Source: Perkinsus olseni (lineage: Eukaryota > Perkinsozoa > Perkinsida > Perkinsidae). Taken from it: a stretch of DNA of 64,000 bases. Under the pieces are notes generated by a model, which was given only the letters and a program-made list of their open reading frames with translations, ran no database searches and was not told the DNA's origin. Positions 43,400 to 54,967 of the stretch are shown piece by piece. The translations under genes were made by a program, and so were the position numbers. The first letter of the stretch is position 1. Every line of letters starts with the position of its first letter. Where the stretch lies: contig JABANP010000052.1 in assembly GCA_013115135.1 (NCBI GenBank), forward strand, positions 1 to 64,000. The letters run 5' to 3'.

Positions 43400-45118
43400 G
43401 GCGTTGCAGCTTTCTGAGCCGCTCGTCAGGCGACCAATGGCCTGCAATACGTGTAGATACAGATGTGAGGAATATAATCTTCAGACTGAGCCCGAGCTGA
43501 ATCGGCTCAGCGGCCTGCCGACCGCGATGCCGACTACCCATCTTGCATGGAGCCGAAGAGCGTGGCTTGAAGGGCTCGGTATGCCGGGGCAACCTTCGGT
43601 CAAGTGTTGACCGGTGGTCAATGATCACATACTTTGCTGGTTAAACCAGCCGGGTTTGCATGAAGGCTTTTATGATACAACGTCATAGCCGTTTTTGGGT
43701 CTAAGGTCACTGAGCCGCGCGAATAGACTCCCTTAGTGCTGCGATCAGGCTAAAGGCACCGTATTACCACCGCGAGAGTGAGCTTATCGGAATGAGATGC
43801 TGGCTCCACAGGGCGTTCTACGAAAGCGCGCCGATAACATCCCTGACCATGTCCCGTATGGGATGCTGCTGGAAGAACTCGGAGCATTGAACTCTTCGTT
43901 TGACGACTCAACCTATGCAATGCTTTTGGGGACGACACTGCGCGAGAAGGGAGTCGGTGTGCGTCCGCTGATGCCCGGAGCACGTTTGCAGAGTTCGACC
44001 TCGATGGATCTAAGTTAGATCATCTAACCCGCCCGGAAATGTCATACCAGTGCAGAACTCCACGTAGAGTGCGTAAGTCTCCGCGTAAGTGTTCATTGTA
44101 TTTGAATGAGAGTCTCATTGAAATACAAGGGCAGTCGATTCACGGGACAGCCGGGACTGTACTTACGGGATATTCTCTCTCTTTCGTTTCGCATAACTAA
44201 TTGGTTTAGTCTGTACTACAGACTCTGTAGCGGCTATGATAATCAGGAATATCAATGAAAATTTATCATAATCCCCAGAGTGTTGGTCCAGCTGCTGGAC
44301 TCCAGCACTACTGGGACCGCCCCAGTGGATCCAGTGGGGACCCCACTGTGGCGTCCAGTAGTCCCCAGTAACTGGGCACTATCATTATAATAATGACATT
44401 ATTGTCGTATGGGTCACACAGTTTCAAATACAACGATTTTCGGCTGAGCGGCACCGGGACGTAGGAGTTGACAACTCCGAGTTGTCATTGCTTCTTGTCG
44501 AGCCGACGCGCTGCTGTGACCGAGTGAACAAGGCGACCTTCACCAGCTTACTACAGACCGTGCATTTTAATTCATACGTAGATTAATATAAAAATTTCTA
44601 TTCCGCTTATCGAAAATACACGGTCTGTATACAGATCCTGGAAACGACACCGTCGGTGCCACAACCAAGCCCAAGGTGCCCATACCGCCGTGCGCGGGAT
44701 CAGTATAGTATCAGCGACTCATGATGAGTCACTCATCGTGTGACCGATACAATCGCGTTCTCCTTCATTAGGGGTAGACAAAGCTCGAAAGTTTTGAAGT
44801 GTCGATTATCGATAGGTGAATCGCTCGTAACTTGCTCGTAAATACGTCACATTCAATACGACTCGCGGAGAACATCGCGCCATGTCGAGTAGAGTGGCAA
44901 GGATGACGAGCAGTGTGCGGGCCGCGCAACGTGAGTCACGTTACGTGACCCGCACAACGAGACAAGAAACGGACGGAACAACAATTAGTCCTTCTTTCGT
45001 GGTCGTCGTGGTAGCACAGTATCTCGTTGTTCAACATGACCCGCGGATGCGGTGAACATCAAGTGGTGATATCACTACCATTACTGGCTCCCCTTCGTAG
45101 GTTGCACTTTGCTTGTCA
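43400..45118. other. Gene-poor stretch
   Basis: A frame at 43797-44018 has some protein-like text ('VPYGMLLEELGALNSSF') but no partner exon or family. Palindromes are dense at 44284-44400. Nothing else is supported. Confidence 0.35.
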
Positions 45119-45955
45119 ATGACGGTCCTCCGCCTTATCACCTCAGTCATCCACTTCGTCCCTCTAATTTATGGCAATCAGAGGTGTCGCCGCGCACCCA
45201 AACCGAGCCACCACTCCGGTCTTGTTCCCAGCTGCGGTGGTTACGCGTATAAGTACTTTGGCCATTTCGTTTATCAGTCTACCGGGTCCAATCCCGTTAA
45301 GATAGTCTTCGTCGGGCTTGGTGACTACTTGGGCATGTTTTCGGTAGAATGTGAAACTGCGTATCAAAGTAATTGGTTACCCCTTGACACGGACAAGAAC
45401 GTCATAAACATGTTCCACATGGTACCGCAAGGTGGCCCCAGCTCGAAGGAGCGTGATGACCTGGTCGCTGAAGCGCGAGCTGCGTGCCCCCACGCCCATG
45501 TCCAGATTGGCGATTTCACCGATGTCTTAGTCGACCAAGACGGCAATGTTCGAGCTGTGTTTGGAGGTGTCCTTGTAACTCTAAGACGTACTTGGTTGCC
45601 AATGATACCAGGATTCTATTCCACTGGCGATTCGTCCCAGTTTGGATTCAAGATGCAGTACAACGTCAGCATGGACGGAATCGCTGCTGTGAACCTTGGC
45701 TGCAAAGATGGCGCTGACACCGGTTTTAAGTCTTTTTTGCTCGTGGGCACGGGTATTGGTGAGCCTTACAAGCTCTCTCCTATGGACGGCGGAGGCACGT
45801 TGGAGAGCCTCGTCGGAGACCTCAAGTCGGCTTGCCCTGGTTTACCGAAAGATCTCACTTTCGTGGGCAACTTTCAGACTGTGGGATTCGCCACCGAAGA
45901 AGTGATTTACGTTACTGGCAACTTCATCCGTGATAGTCTTCGTAGACAATCTTAG
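45119..45955 (+). CDS. Secreted protein with an internal duplication (278 aa)
   Basis: The ATG at 45119 gives 'MTVLRLITSVIHFVPLIYG', a signal peptide, followed by the basic stretch 'NQRCRRAPKPSHH'. It is intronless. Two segments of about 45 residues resemble each other: one with 'LVAEARAACPHAHVQIGDF' and 'VRAVFGGV', the other with 'LVGDLKSACPGLPKDLTFVG' and 'VIYVTGNF'. Each follows a Gly-rich turn (PQGGPS and MDGGGT), so the protein is probably two copies of one module. No known domain is recognised. It lies between the two flank duplications and is a lineage-specific secreted candidate. Confidence 0.65.
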   Translation: MTVLRLITSVIHFVPLIYGNQRCRRAPKPSHHSGLVPSCGGYAYKYFGHFVYQSTGSNPVKIVFVGLGDYLGMFSVECETAYQSNWLPLDTDKNVINMFHMVPQGGPSSKERDDLVAEARAACPHAHVQIGDFTDVLVDQDGNVRAVFGGVLVTLRRTWLPMIPGFYSTGDSSQFGFKMQYNVSMDGIAAVNLGCKDGADTGFKSFLLVGTGIGEPYKLSPMDGGGTLESLVGDLKSACPGLPKDLTFVGNFQTVGFATEEVIYVTGNFIRDSLRRQS

Positions 45956-48790
45956 TGATTTTTTTCAAGCCTGTAATTGTTGCCACTTCCTTCACTAAAG
46001 TTTTTCCTCGCTGAGATAGCAGGATCAGCTTGTTATGTTCCCCCGGCGATTCAGATTTCTTTTACACGTTGACGTCAGCTGAGGTTTCATCCAGTCATCC
46101 GATGAGAAGCCGGTGACAATTGTCAAGGAATCGTTCCCTAGACTCTGTTCCGCCACTCGCTCACACTTGTCGAGGCTGAGTTCAGTTGGTCGCAGGGTGT
46201 CCACAGGGTGTCTATTAGACACTGTCTAAAGCGATAGATTTTCGGACAAAATCTCGATGTAAGGGGAATATACAGCAAGCATGATGATGGTACTTTCGCT
46301 ATGCGAGTGACACATCTGAGCCGCTAGGTTGTTGCGTGACTCACGCAGCGTGGGGTATACGGAGGGTTGAGTAAAAGAATAAGATACCAATTCTAGGATC
46401 GATCCTGAGGATTCATGTTGAAGCTCGATTTCGAAAACGTATTCAAGGAAGCTCAGCCTTGCCACTGTTTGACAGGAGTTGGGTGGGCGGCGTTCACTTG
46501 AACCCAAACTCGAACTTGGACTTGGAGATCGTATTATACGATCGTATTATAAGTCACTACCTGGTTAAGAGTTTATGTAGGGCCTACATTCGTATAATAT
46601 CTTCGGTATCTACTTCCACTACTACCATCATTGTTGGTATTGTATCTGTTGTCACTATTATCGTTGGTATTCATCCCGGGATTCCCGAGGTGTTGCTATC
46701 ACACCCCGTCGACATCTGGTTTCGAAATAGAGCTATCAAATTCGTGGAGGCGAGCGAGCCTGTGGGAGTAACTCCACTGGAGTTGGATGAACGACTCTTG
46801 AACTTTCTAGTCCGCACGTAGAATTTCGGCTTTCGCGCTGGAACTTTCGAGTCCACTTATCAGTCCTTTGCGGATTCAATTCCGATGCTATAGGACAACT
46901 TCGCGAATGACAGTCGCCGAATTCCATGTTCGACCTCGCTAACCGGTCTAAAAATGAGATGACTGTGTGGTCAATTCTCGGGTAGCTTTCCCACTGTAGT
47001 CAGTGTGGTTGACGGACAGAATAAATCCTGGAAAATTTTATCAGTGATAAAATCATAGTAGCAGTGATATGGTACCATCATCGGTTGCTCGAATGAATTG
47101 ACTGGTCATCCTAGATCACTAACCTAGAGGAGTAGGAGGAAGCGCTTGGCATCGCTCGAAGGCATTTTCAGCTAGTGTGACACTACTAGTGTCACTGTTC
47201 ACAAGCTACCTCTAGCCTTCCCGAGGTTGTTGCGAATCCGACGCCTGTGTTCGCGACGTGAAATAATCGCTGCTTCGTGTAAGCGAACTAACAGGCATTG
47301 AGCAGCCGTGCAGATGTCTCCCAGTCTGTAGCTTCGGGTTGAGAATCTTCCACAGGGGGAATCCACTAGAAACTTCTCAATCATCGTATTATACTTCCCA
47401 ACAACCGCAGCGTGCCAGCCTGACACTGTCAGGGCCCTTGATTTAGCTCAGCGAGTCACTGAACCCGCGGAAGTCTCATTTGCCAAAGTAGGAATATTCA
47501 GGATATTATATCCTGAATTTTAGCCGAGACTCAGCTGCCGAGTCGTCGGCCGGCCGACTCGGCCCACTACACAATTTCCTCGTATGAAACTGTTTCATGA
47601 TGAGTGTTACACTCATCGGTGCACTGTGTGCACTGTGCACAGTGCACAATATCGCGATATCGAGAAATGGTTAGTCGCTTCGCGATGAATCGCGAATTGA
47701 TCTCTTATTTGAGGCCTGCCGCTAAAATGACTTCTTTATCCGCCAATTGTATACCCCCATCTCGACCCTACCGCCAATTTGCTGATGTCTCAACGGCCCG
47801 CCAACGTGAAATCCTCGACCCCCATATTAAAGCAACGGCCTTATCCGCCAAATAGACTTCTGAATGGTATAGTAATGATTCAACTCGCACGAAAAGAGAG
47901 GATCTAGCCTGGGAGCAGACAAGTATTGCGTCTCATCCACCGCTCTCCCCAATATGATTCGGGCCCGCTCGAATTCACCTCAAAGATGCACAACACTGAT
48001 TTCTGCGGCTCATGTTCCGGCGAAGTCGTCAAAGTGTTAATGACTTTCATTCTGAGCCCGGAATACTTCACGATATTGCCAAAGGGTCTGGCTCGATCTC
48101 GAGAAGTCTTCTCGGAGAAGATGTACCAGTCTGCTATCACGGCTCTTTCCGTTCAAACCGATGCTATCAGATCTAGTTCTACTGGCAGATCTATCGTCCG
48201 AAATTCTGCTTCAACGCAGGGTTGATGTCTCCGAACTTGGTCGCGATTTATGGTAGCTCCTGGCCTAGGAGTCCTAGGTCCATGATTTCAAGACGGTCCG
48301 GAATGCCTGTAGTCTGACAATGTCATGATGCTCGGGGCCGCCGCAGACATTGTCTGCGGCGGCCGAGCATCATTCTGCCAGACATGATCATATTGAAAGC
48401 AGACTGCGACGGAGGGCCTGCCACCTCCGCTAGCCGTCATAGTGAAGGCTTCATTGCGGTATCAACCACGGTTCGCTTAGCGAACTTCGCTCCACGAAGC
48501 TTGTAAACAACAGATTAATTATTCAACTTTGTCCAATCCCAATTAATCTATCCCAGTTAAATCTGCAGATTTCCAAGCACCTCCACGGTGGAGGCTCCAT
48601 CTCCCTTTGGCCCGAACTTTGATCCCTCATGCCTACAACTATCCTGAAGAAAACGTGATCTCCGTATCGTTTAGAAGCTCCTGTTGACGACAAGTAGACA
48701 GCCTGTCTGACAGGCGGACGCGCCTGTCACAGGCCGACGATCTGGGGTCGATGGTCCCCAAGGATGCGGCTTCCATGTAATCGAGATTGC
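45956..48790. other. Gene-poor stretch with degenerate repeats
   Basis: A segment at about 47870-48215 resembles 51775-52060 ('atgattcaactcgcacga', 'gcacaacactgatttct'), so one is a duplicate of the other. Frames in both are broken. They may be remains of a gene or element that I do not recognise. Other frames (for example 46459-46821) lack support. Confidence 0.35.
48326..48372. repeat. 47-nt hairpin made by an inverted duplication
   Basis: Arms TGATGCTCGG-GCCGCCGCAG and complement differ by one extra G. The paralogous locus at 24860-24890 carries only the left arm. The extra 35 bases (48350-48384) are bounded by CAGACA on both sides. Confidence 0.8.
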
Positions 48791-49019
48791 CACTATGAGA
48801 GGTTGACTAGAGGGCAAGGGAGTATAAGCGCCACTGGCGGAGCAATGATTGAGGGGATCCCACTATCCAACCGATCGTAGGGTTCAAATACGACGATAGT
48901 ATAGGCGTTGATTGCAAAGGGGACACTATGTGGACGCGAGGGACAAGGAGGCATTGGCGCCTCGATGACTTTAAAGCGCGTGTCCCATATCCCGTCTTCC
49001 TTCTTTGAAGGGTGTGAGC

Positions 49020-49833
49020 ATGTTCTTCTTGATCGGCATTAACATCGCTCTCTTCCATATCGTGATTGCGAGCTACACCGACGCCTTCAGCGGAAATGAT
49101 ACTGTTGCTAACCCACGCCAGGTTCCTGTGCTTCGCTCACTACGTCTTCCCGTTGCCTACGAGGAACCACCCAACTGCTTGCCTCCAGCTGAAAATTTCC
49201 AGGGGAAAAACTATTGTTGGTATATACTGCAAGGCGATACTCAAGTTCATGCCGGCACTCTCATCCCCGGTAACGTACCCGGTGGTCTCGGCAGGGGGTA
49301 CGTCACCCTCGAACTCATCGCTGTCTATTCGAATCCTTCCGCGAGAGATGTTGGCGTCTGGGCAGAAGGTTTCACTGCCTTACACTTAAACTTGGAATTT
49401 GGAATCGAGCTCTACCTCTTCTTTCAACGTTCCAAGATTCGCCAAGGTCGGTGGAGTAGATGCTGGCGACGTCAAGCAGCTTAAGTTCCCAGCATCACTG
49501 CTCACCGTCGTGGACGTTCCGTGTTGGGGAAGAGTGGCAGCGACAGTTGTGGGACTTGCCAATGCTGCTGTGCACAAGACGGATAAATATAGTCGTCTCC
49601 AGGTGTACCTCAAGGCCGTGGGCGAAAGAGGCTATCAGAGCTCGACGATATCCTTGTACGTAGACATCATAAGTAATGCAGACGGAGATTGGAGATTCGA
49701 GGCCATCGTTGGTGCGCAAATTAGAGCTTCGAATCCCGAAGCAAAGCCCGAAAGTCTGAGTGACGATGTTCCCCAGTGTCCTCCGGTCGATTACGGCCAC
49801 CACGACACCATACTCTATGATAGTGGTAGGTAA
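49020..49833 (+). pseudogene. Secreted protein, dispersed family, copy 3 (frameshift)
   Basis: The start ATG at 49020 gives 'MFFLIGINIALFHIVIASY'. The first part matches copy 1 closely ('YEEPPNCLPPAENFQGKNYC', 'HAGTLIPGNVPGGLG'). Near 49423 one extra base after 'ELYLFF' moves the frame. The second part ('LTVVDVPCWGRVAATVVGL', 'AVHKTDKYSRLQVYL') continues in another frame to the TAG/TAA at about 49833. It is either a recent pseudogene or a sequencing indel in a run of T. The upstream flank (48600-49015) matches copy 1. Confidence 0.65.
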
Positions 49834-50829
49834 TTATCATCATCCTGGACTTCTTCCTGAGTTTATTTTAGCTCGATTCATTGTGGTTCAGACATCGTCT
49901 CTGCCTCAGTGATATAACGACTCTCTCAGTCCATTCCGTTCAGGTCCATTTCGTTATTTTTACTTTTTCGTGAGAATACGAGTGAATGATGTTAGCGATA
50001 TTAGCAGTGACCTAAATTCTCCTTGGTATACTCTCGAGCAACTCTGTGGAGAGGATGCCAGGATGTTTGAGGGACTGTATGAATCGCGGCCGCTTCGTAG
50101 AGCGCCGCTGCCACATTCAACGTAGTCATTGGCGGGCGGCAGCCATGATTATAATAATTTCCAAGTTTGGAACGTCAAGTTCAGCTATCGCGGAGCCCAT
50201 CGTTTCCTCACCGCCATATGATTATCCATTAACGTCGTTTTCGGAAGTGAGCACAACCCGTATCATGCGAGACTCCGAGTCGCAGACTCGCGTTGCACCG
50301 CAAGTTGGTGGCGGATCTTCGAATCTTGGATCTTGGCGACTTCCGGGCCGAAGGTTCGACTTCTCGAATGAGATGGCGGGTAACCTAGCGTCGTAGAAGG
50401 AGCGTCGTTGACATCGCTCGACACGCAATGGAGACATTCCCAGCGACTTATACTAGTAGTGTCACAGTGGCACTGCCACTGTTGAGTGACCAGCTCCAAG
50501 TTGAAGGCCTCTTCAACCTCAAGAGAGCGCAATCCTTTGAAAGCTCCGCGCTGCCGCCTACGGCGTTAACTGTGTCATCTCCCTCGGACTCTTGACAAAA
50601 ATCAGTTGTCAATATCATCATTTGCGACGTAATCGTACTGTGCTTAACACCGGTTGGTTCCGGTTGTGCTGGTCAAGAAGATGAGTAGTAGCATCTGCAA
50701 GGTACGACTACCCGAAGACAAAGAAGTGACCGAGAGTCTGCTCAACCTTCGCCCGGCGGGAGTATCATACTCCGAGTATGCCGGTAACGGCATTCATGAC
50801 GATATGAGCAACGCTAAATTGTTATTGTG

Positions 50830-51240
50830 ATTTTGTAGTGTGTCTCTAGTCTCCACGATTGTGTTCTGATATCTTCTAGCGTCAAGCTAGTGGCCTTGGT
50901 CCACCATTGTTTGTTATTAAGTTGTTGACGTCATTAAAGTTGCTTCGGCTCTATGGTGGTATCTACTTCATCCTAAAGTCCATCACCTAGGATTTGTATA
51001 CTTTGACGACAAAGAGCCTTGATTTCTCTTAATTCCGTCATGAAAGTCGTTGTGATTCCATTGTGCGTCTGCAGTCTATATGCTCTGATGTCTTTTACCG
51101 TCAAGCTAGTTAATAAGAACAAAGGTTGTTGACGTCATTGCAGCTACTTTGGCTCTACTGTCGTATCTACTTTACCATCAAGCTCATCACGGAGAACTTC
51201 TGTACACTTCGGCGACAACGTCTTTGCCCCTCGAGGTGTC
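50830..51240 (+). repeat. Tandem direct repeat, two units of about 190 bp
   Basis: Both units contain 'gtcaagctagt', then 'gttgttgacgtcatt', then 'ttcggctct/tttggctct' and a later 'tccgtcat'. Divergence is moderate. No coding frame is shared. Confidence 0.55.
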
Positions 51241-52487
51241 ACGATTCCGTCATAACTGTTGGAATCCACCAGTTGAACATCACACAGTACAGTCTCTTAT
51301 CGACCGCTCGAGGGCTCCTCGTGCTCAGCACGATGCGCTGATCACACGAACCCCTGAATGAGCTGCTCGACTCGAGCAGCTCACTTTGAGCTGAGATGCA
51401 GAGTTGCACATCCTTTCACTGTTGATTATAGTTAATTCTTCTAATTATAGTAGAAGAGTGAATTAAAGTCTTCAACACCAACATAAAGTACGATGAACAT
51501 CACATACTCCTTACCAATGCTTACTTAGCATAGAGGCATTCACATGTCCAACAACGGCTCGTTTTGAGCTATCCGTAAAGGCTTGGCGGCGGCATGCCTT
51601 CGCTCCCCGTCCGCCGGCGGCCAATCGATCGGTATGCTCACGGTTCCAGCAAGCACCAGCTTTATTGACAGTCGCGCCTGTTTCTGTGTGATACCTGCAA
51701 AACGGAGAAAGTATTTTCGGCCCGCCACCTTCCATCAAAGTTCTCGAGCGTTGCCACCAAATTTGACATAAAACTAGTAACGATTCAACTTGCACGGAAA
51801 GAGATGATCTCGCGTAGGGGCAGATGAGTCTTGCGTCTTATCCATCGCTAATATAACTCGGACCAACCCAAATCCGCCCAGAGAATGCACAGCACTGATT
51901 TCTGGGGAACTTATCTTCCGGAAAAGTCGTCGATGGGTAAATGACGTTCATTGAGCCCGGGACACTATGTAACATTATTGCCGATGGTTCTGGCTCGACT
52001 AGGACTTCTTCAGATCAAACCCAAGCTATTAGATCCTGTCCTAGTGATAGACCTTACGTGCCAAGGGGAGGTACTCGACATCCTTTCTCCAACACAGGGT
52101 TGAGGTCTCCGAACCGCGGCTCGCGATTGATAGTGGCTCCTAGGTTGCTGACAGGTGGACTGCCTGTAGGGGATGCATTCGATCATCCAGTCTGTAGCCG
52201 AGGGCCCGAGGCGCTTCACTTGTGCTTTTAAGCCAGTCTCTGGTGTCTATCTTCGCGGCGTATTCTGCGGAATCCTTGGTTGAACCTCTGGATTCTTTCG
52301 GCCAAAAAGCTCCGCTACGGTCGTGACCAGTGGGGACGAGCTCGGTTGGCCTGAGCGTGGAACGAAAATCATCGTAGAGTGGGGACGTTTGGGAAACAAG
52401 GAAGATGAATATTCGTAGCTCGACGCACAGTGTGTGATTCTTGTTTCTTGAACCACGGGTAGGAGTCGAACAGAGGTGTTTGAATGA

Positions 52488-52780
52488 ATCAATTCCGAAA
52501 TCTAGAATCGATTCTTGGCCCGAGTTGATGGGGTGAAACCGGGGATCCTTCAATAAACCAATTCCGAAACTCAGAATCGATTCTGGGCCCGGAGTTTACG
52601 TGTGAATCCCAATTTCGTAATCGATTCTGATTTTCACAATTACTTTACTGAAGGGGGGTGTCAGTTTCTGAGTTACAGAATCAGTTTAGAAAAGAAATTC
52701 TGAAACTCAGAATTGATTCTGGGACAGAGTTTTTTCTCCTAAAACGCGGATAAAGGATCGATTCTGAGCTTCAGAATGAG
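52488..52780. repeat. Palindromic array built on CAGAATCGATTCTG
   Basis: The motif or near versions occur about six times (about 52503, 52572, 52615, 52675, 52708 and 52757), several preceded by 'ccgaaactcag' and followed by 'ggcccgg' or 'gggac'. Each unit can fold on itself. Confidence 0.65.
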
Positions 52781-53142
52781 TCCCTCAATTGGACGGGGAG
52801 CAGGCGTCGCGTCCTCCTGCCAGCTTACACGCCGAGAGAGTGATGGGCCTCATGCCCCCATTCGTCGGTTCTCTTCAGAAATCGCGGCAAATCGGATATA
52901 ACAACCCCGACCTCGTTGGGTTGGTTCTCGCCATAAGATGGTATCCATCGTTTACCGTACCGACCCCCTAGCAAGGGATGGTCTAGGGAAGGAGGCATGG
53001 TCAATGGTGAAAACAGGCGATAATCGTCCTGCGCTGATTGTGCGTGATATTTTCCGTCGTGACTTTTTCACTCAGCACGTAATCGTTTGACTTCGCGTGT
53101 CACACTCTTGCGTATCATTTTTGGTGGTGTATTATTTTTACG

Positions 53143-54745
53143 ATGTCATCTGTGCAGCCCCAAGACCGGAGCCCAGGGACCCCAACCGGCCTGCCGGTAG
53201 TAGCAGCAGCGCGCCGGCCTCCGAACTCACGATAGCTTTCAGGCGATCTCCGCTCACGCCAACCTCGTGCTCAGCAAATGGTTGCAATTTCATAAGGATT
53301 GTCCAGTCCCGACGGAGCAGGTAAGGAGGAGGGGTTCCGAGTGGTGTATCGAAGTGGTTCATCAGGACTGTTCGGTGCTGAGCAAGGCTACTGGTCTCAC
53401 CACTGACGCTGTTGTGGGGCATCTGCTGTCGATGGGACAACAACAACAGCAGAGTGGTGACGTGAGAGAATCACAACCACCGAAGCCTCCGGGGCCCGTG
53501 ATGAATCATGTGGTCTCCGAACCACCTCAACCTTCTCCCCCTCCTCCTCCTCCTGTGAGAACGCCTCAGCAAATTGGTAATTCTGGGAAGGGGCTGCTGG
53601 CGGTGGATGGCCATTGTCATCGTCAGGAGTGGGGCTTCTCACGCCGTCCATGCCTGTTCAACCTCCACCCTTCCCTCCCAGCCAACAGCAGCAGCAGCAG
53701 CAGCTGTCTGGGCGGTCTGCTCTCTTCGACACGCCACTATCGGCCCTGTCCTGCGGCCTCCTGCCAGAAGCAGAGAGCGCTCTGAACGGTTACGTTATGA
53801 AGCACTTGCATGGTAGGGGGAGACCGAAAGGACCATAGTGGGTGATGACGGCCCTCAGATGGGATGCCTCCCGAAAGGGATATCATCACCCTCGCTACGC
53901 GGCTCAACTTGTCCATGGCGGTGGTGGTGAGGGCGATAATGACCAAGCGTGCTGCCTTCAAGAGTGGATTGCTCAACACCCAAGCACAGCAGCATCCGGT
54001 CAACGTGGTTAGCAGCCCCGCTGCCACCCAGGCCAAGGGGCGTAGTATCGGATTGGGAGGTAGTAGGGAAGGGGAGGTGACGATTGGAGAACGGCCATGC
54101 AGGTGAGAATCATATGGTGAAGGAACCTGAACGACTTCAACAGCAACAACCACGAGTGGTGACAGGCGGTGACACCAGGCAGGTTGCAAGAGAGTAATGA
54201 TACGCTTGTGGGAAATGGATTATTTTCGGCGCAGGCGCGTGGGGAGGAGGTTCAGGAGGCTGGCCTGGGGAGAGTCTCCGTCGGTGGCGTTGGATCGGCT
54301 CATGTTGGTACCATGTGAGCCCAAGTCGATTTCGGATAGAGATATGGTGAGTGTCGGATCGAATGGTGTAGTGGTGGGTCTCTTGGTTTCATGCTTTTGG
54401 TTGTGGGTTCGATCCCGTCGTCCTGTATCGTTCCTCTTTTGTAGGTATCGTACTGCACAACCTACGCGGCCAGGCTCCAAACGGACATACTGCCACCCAA
54501 AGCACGGCAGCCAATCGAGCCAGGCGGCAGCAGATGACCCGACGCAGGCGGCCACTCCCTCGATGCATTCCGAGGAGGCTGATGATGACGATGAGATGAA
54601 AGAAGAGGAGGAGGAGGAGGGGGTGGTCGAGCGGAGGGTGTCTCCGAGACTGAGCAAACGTCGGAGGGTGACCACTCCGACTGATGAGAGCTACGAGGAT
54701 AGTGAGGATGACAGCGAGATCGAGCCAACATTCCCGGATGATTGA
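53143..54745 (+). CDS. TALE-homeobox-like protein with two KN-type helices blocks
   Basis: Exon 1 (from the ATG at 53143) reads 'MSSVQPQDRSPGTPTGLP' and joins in phase 0, across a 46-nt intron, to 'ANLVLSKWLQFHKDCPVP', then 'DCSVLSKATGLTTDAVVGHL'. This follows the homeobox-KN pattern (WL..H...P.P......LA..TGL....V..W). A second such block, 'LNGYVMKHLHDGMPPERDI' with 'TLATRLNLSMAVVVRAIM', comes after Pro-rich and poly-Gln stretches. In both, the recognition helix lacks WFxN. The C-terminal exon is acidic ('EEADDDDEMKEEEEEEG') and then basic ('SPRLSKRRRV'), which suits a nuclear protein. One intron contains a near full-length tRNA-like sequence. Middle joins after 54100 are uncertain. Confidence 0.5.
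54357..54425 (+). repeat. tRNA-like intron element with both box A and box B
   Basis: Box-A-like TGGTGTAGTGGTGGG is followed about 30 bases later by GTGGGTTCGATCCCG (box B). The element fills most of the intron that starts GTGAGTG at about 54346 and ends TTTTGTAG. Stems are too degraded for a working tRNA. It is the best evidence that the shorter T-arm pieces come from tRNA-like sequences. Confidence 0.65.
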
Positions 54746-54782
54746 TCATTCTCACTGGAAGCAGCGAGAGTTAACCTATTTC

Positions 54783-54810
54783 GTATCTTGCATGGTTCAA
54801 GCTTGGTATC
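54783..54810. repeat. 28-nt palindrome between the homeobox-like gene and gamma-tubulin
   Basis: The left end is GTATCTT with core 'gcatggttcaagc'; the right end is altered (GGTATC). Confidence 0.55.
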
Positions 54811-54967
54811 TTTGGGAGGGTTGAAGGCTGAGATTAGTTGGACGTTTTACGTCACATTGTTTTCAAACTCGGGGGATTTTCCCTGTTGCACCATTTTTAC
54901 GTATTACTACTCGGGAATTGATGACCGATCTTGAGTTGTTACGATGGGCCATGAGGTAACCTTTTTT

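Larger units (their letters stand above)
50400..53142. other. Gene-poor stretch closing the accessory compartment
   Basis: It contains a direct repeat (50830-51020 and 51050-51240), the degenerate block 51775-52060 and the palindromic array 52488-52780. No exon is supported. Confidence 0.4.

Noticed and set aside
46459..46821. 120-residue open frame with a hydrophobic middle
   Set aside because: There is no homology, no partner exon and a simple-sequence Ile/Thr/Val run; it is probably chance.
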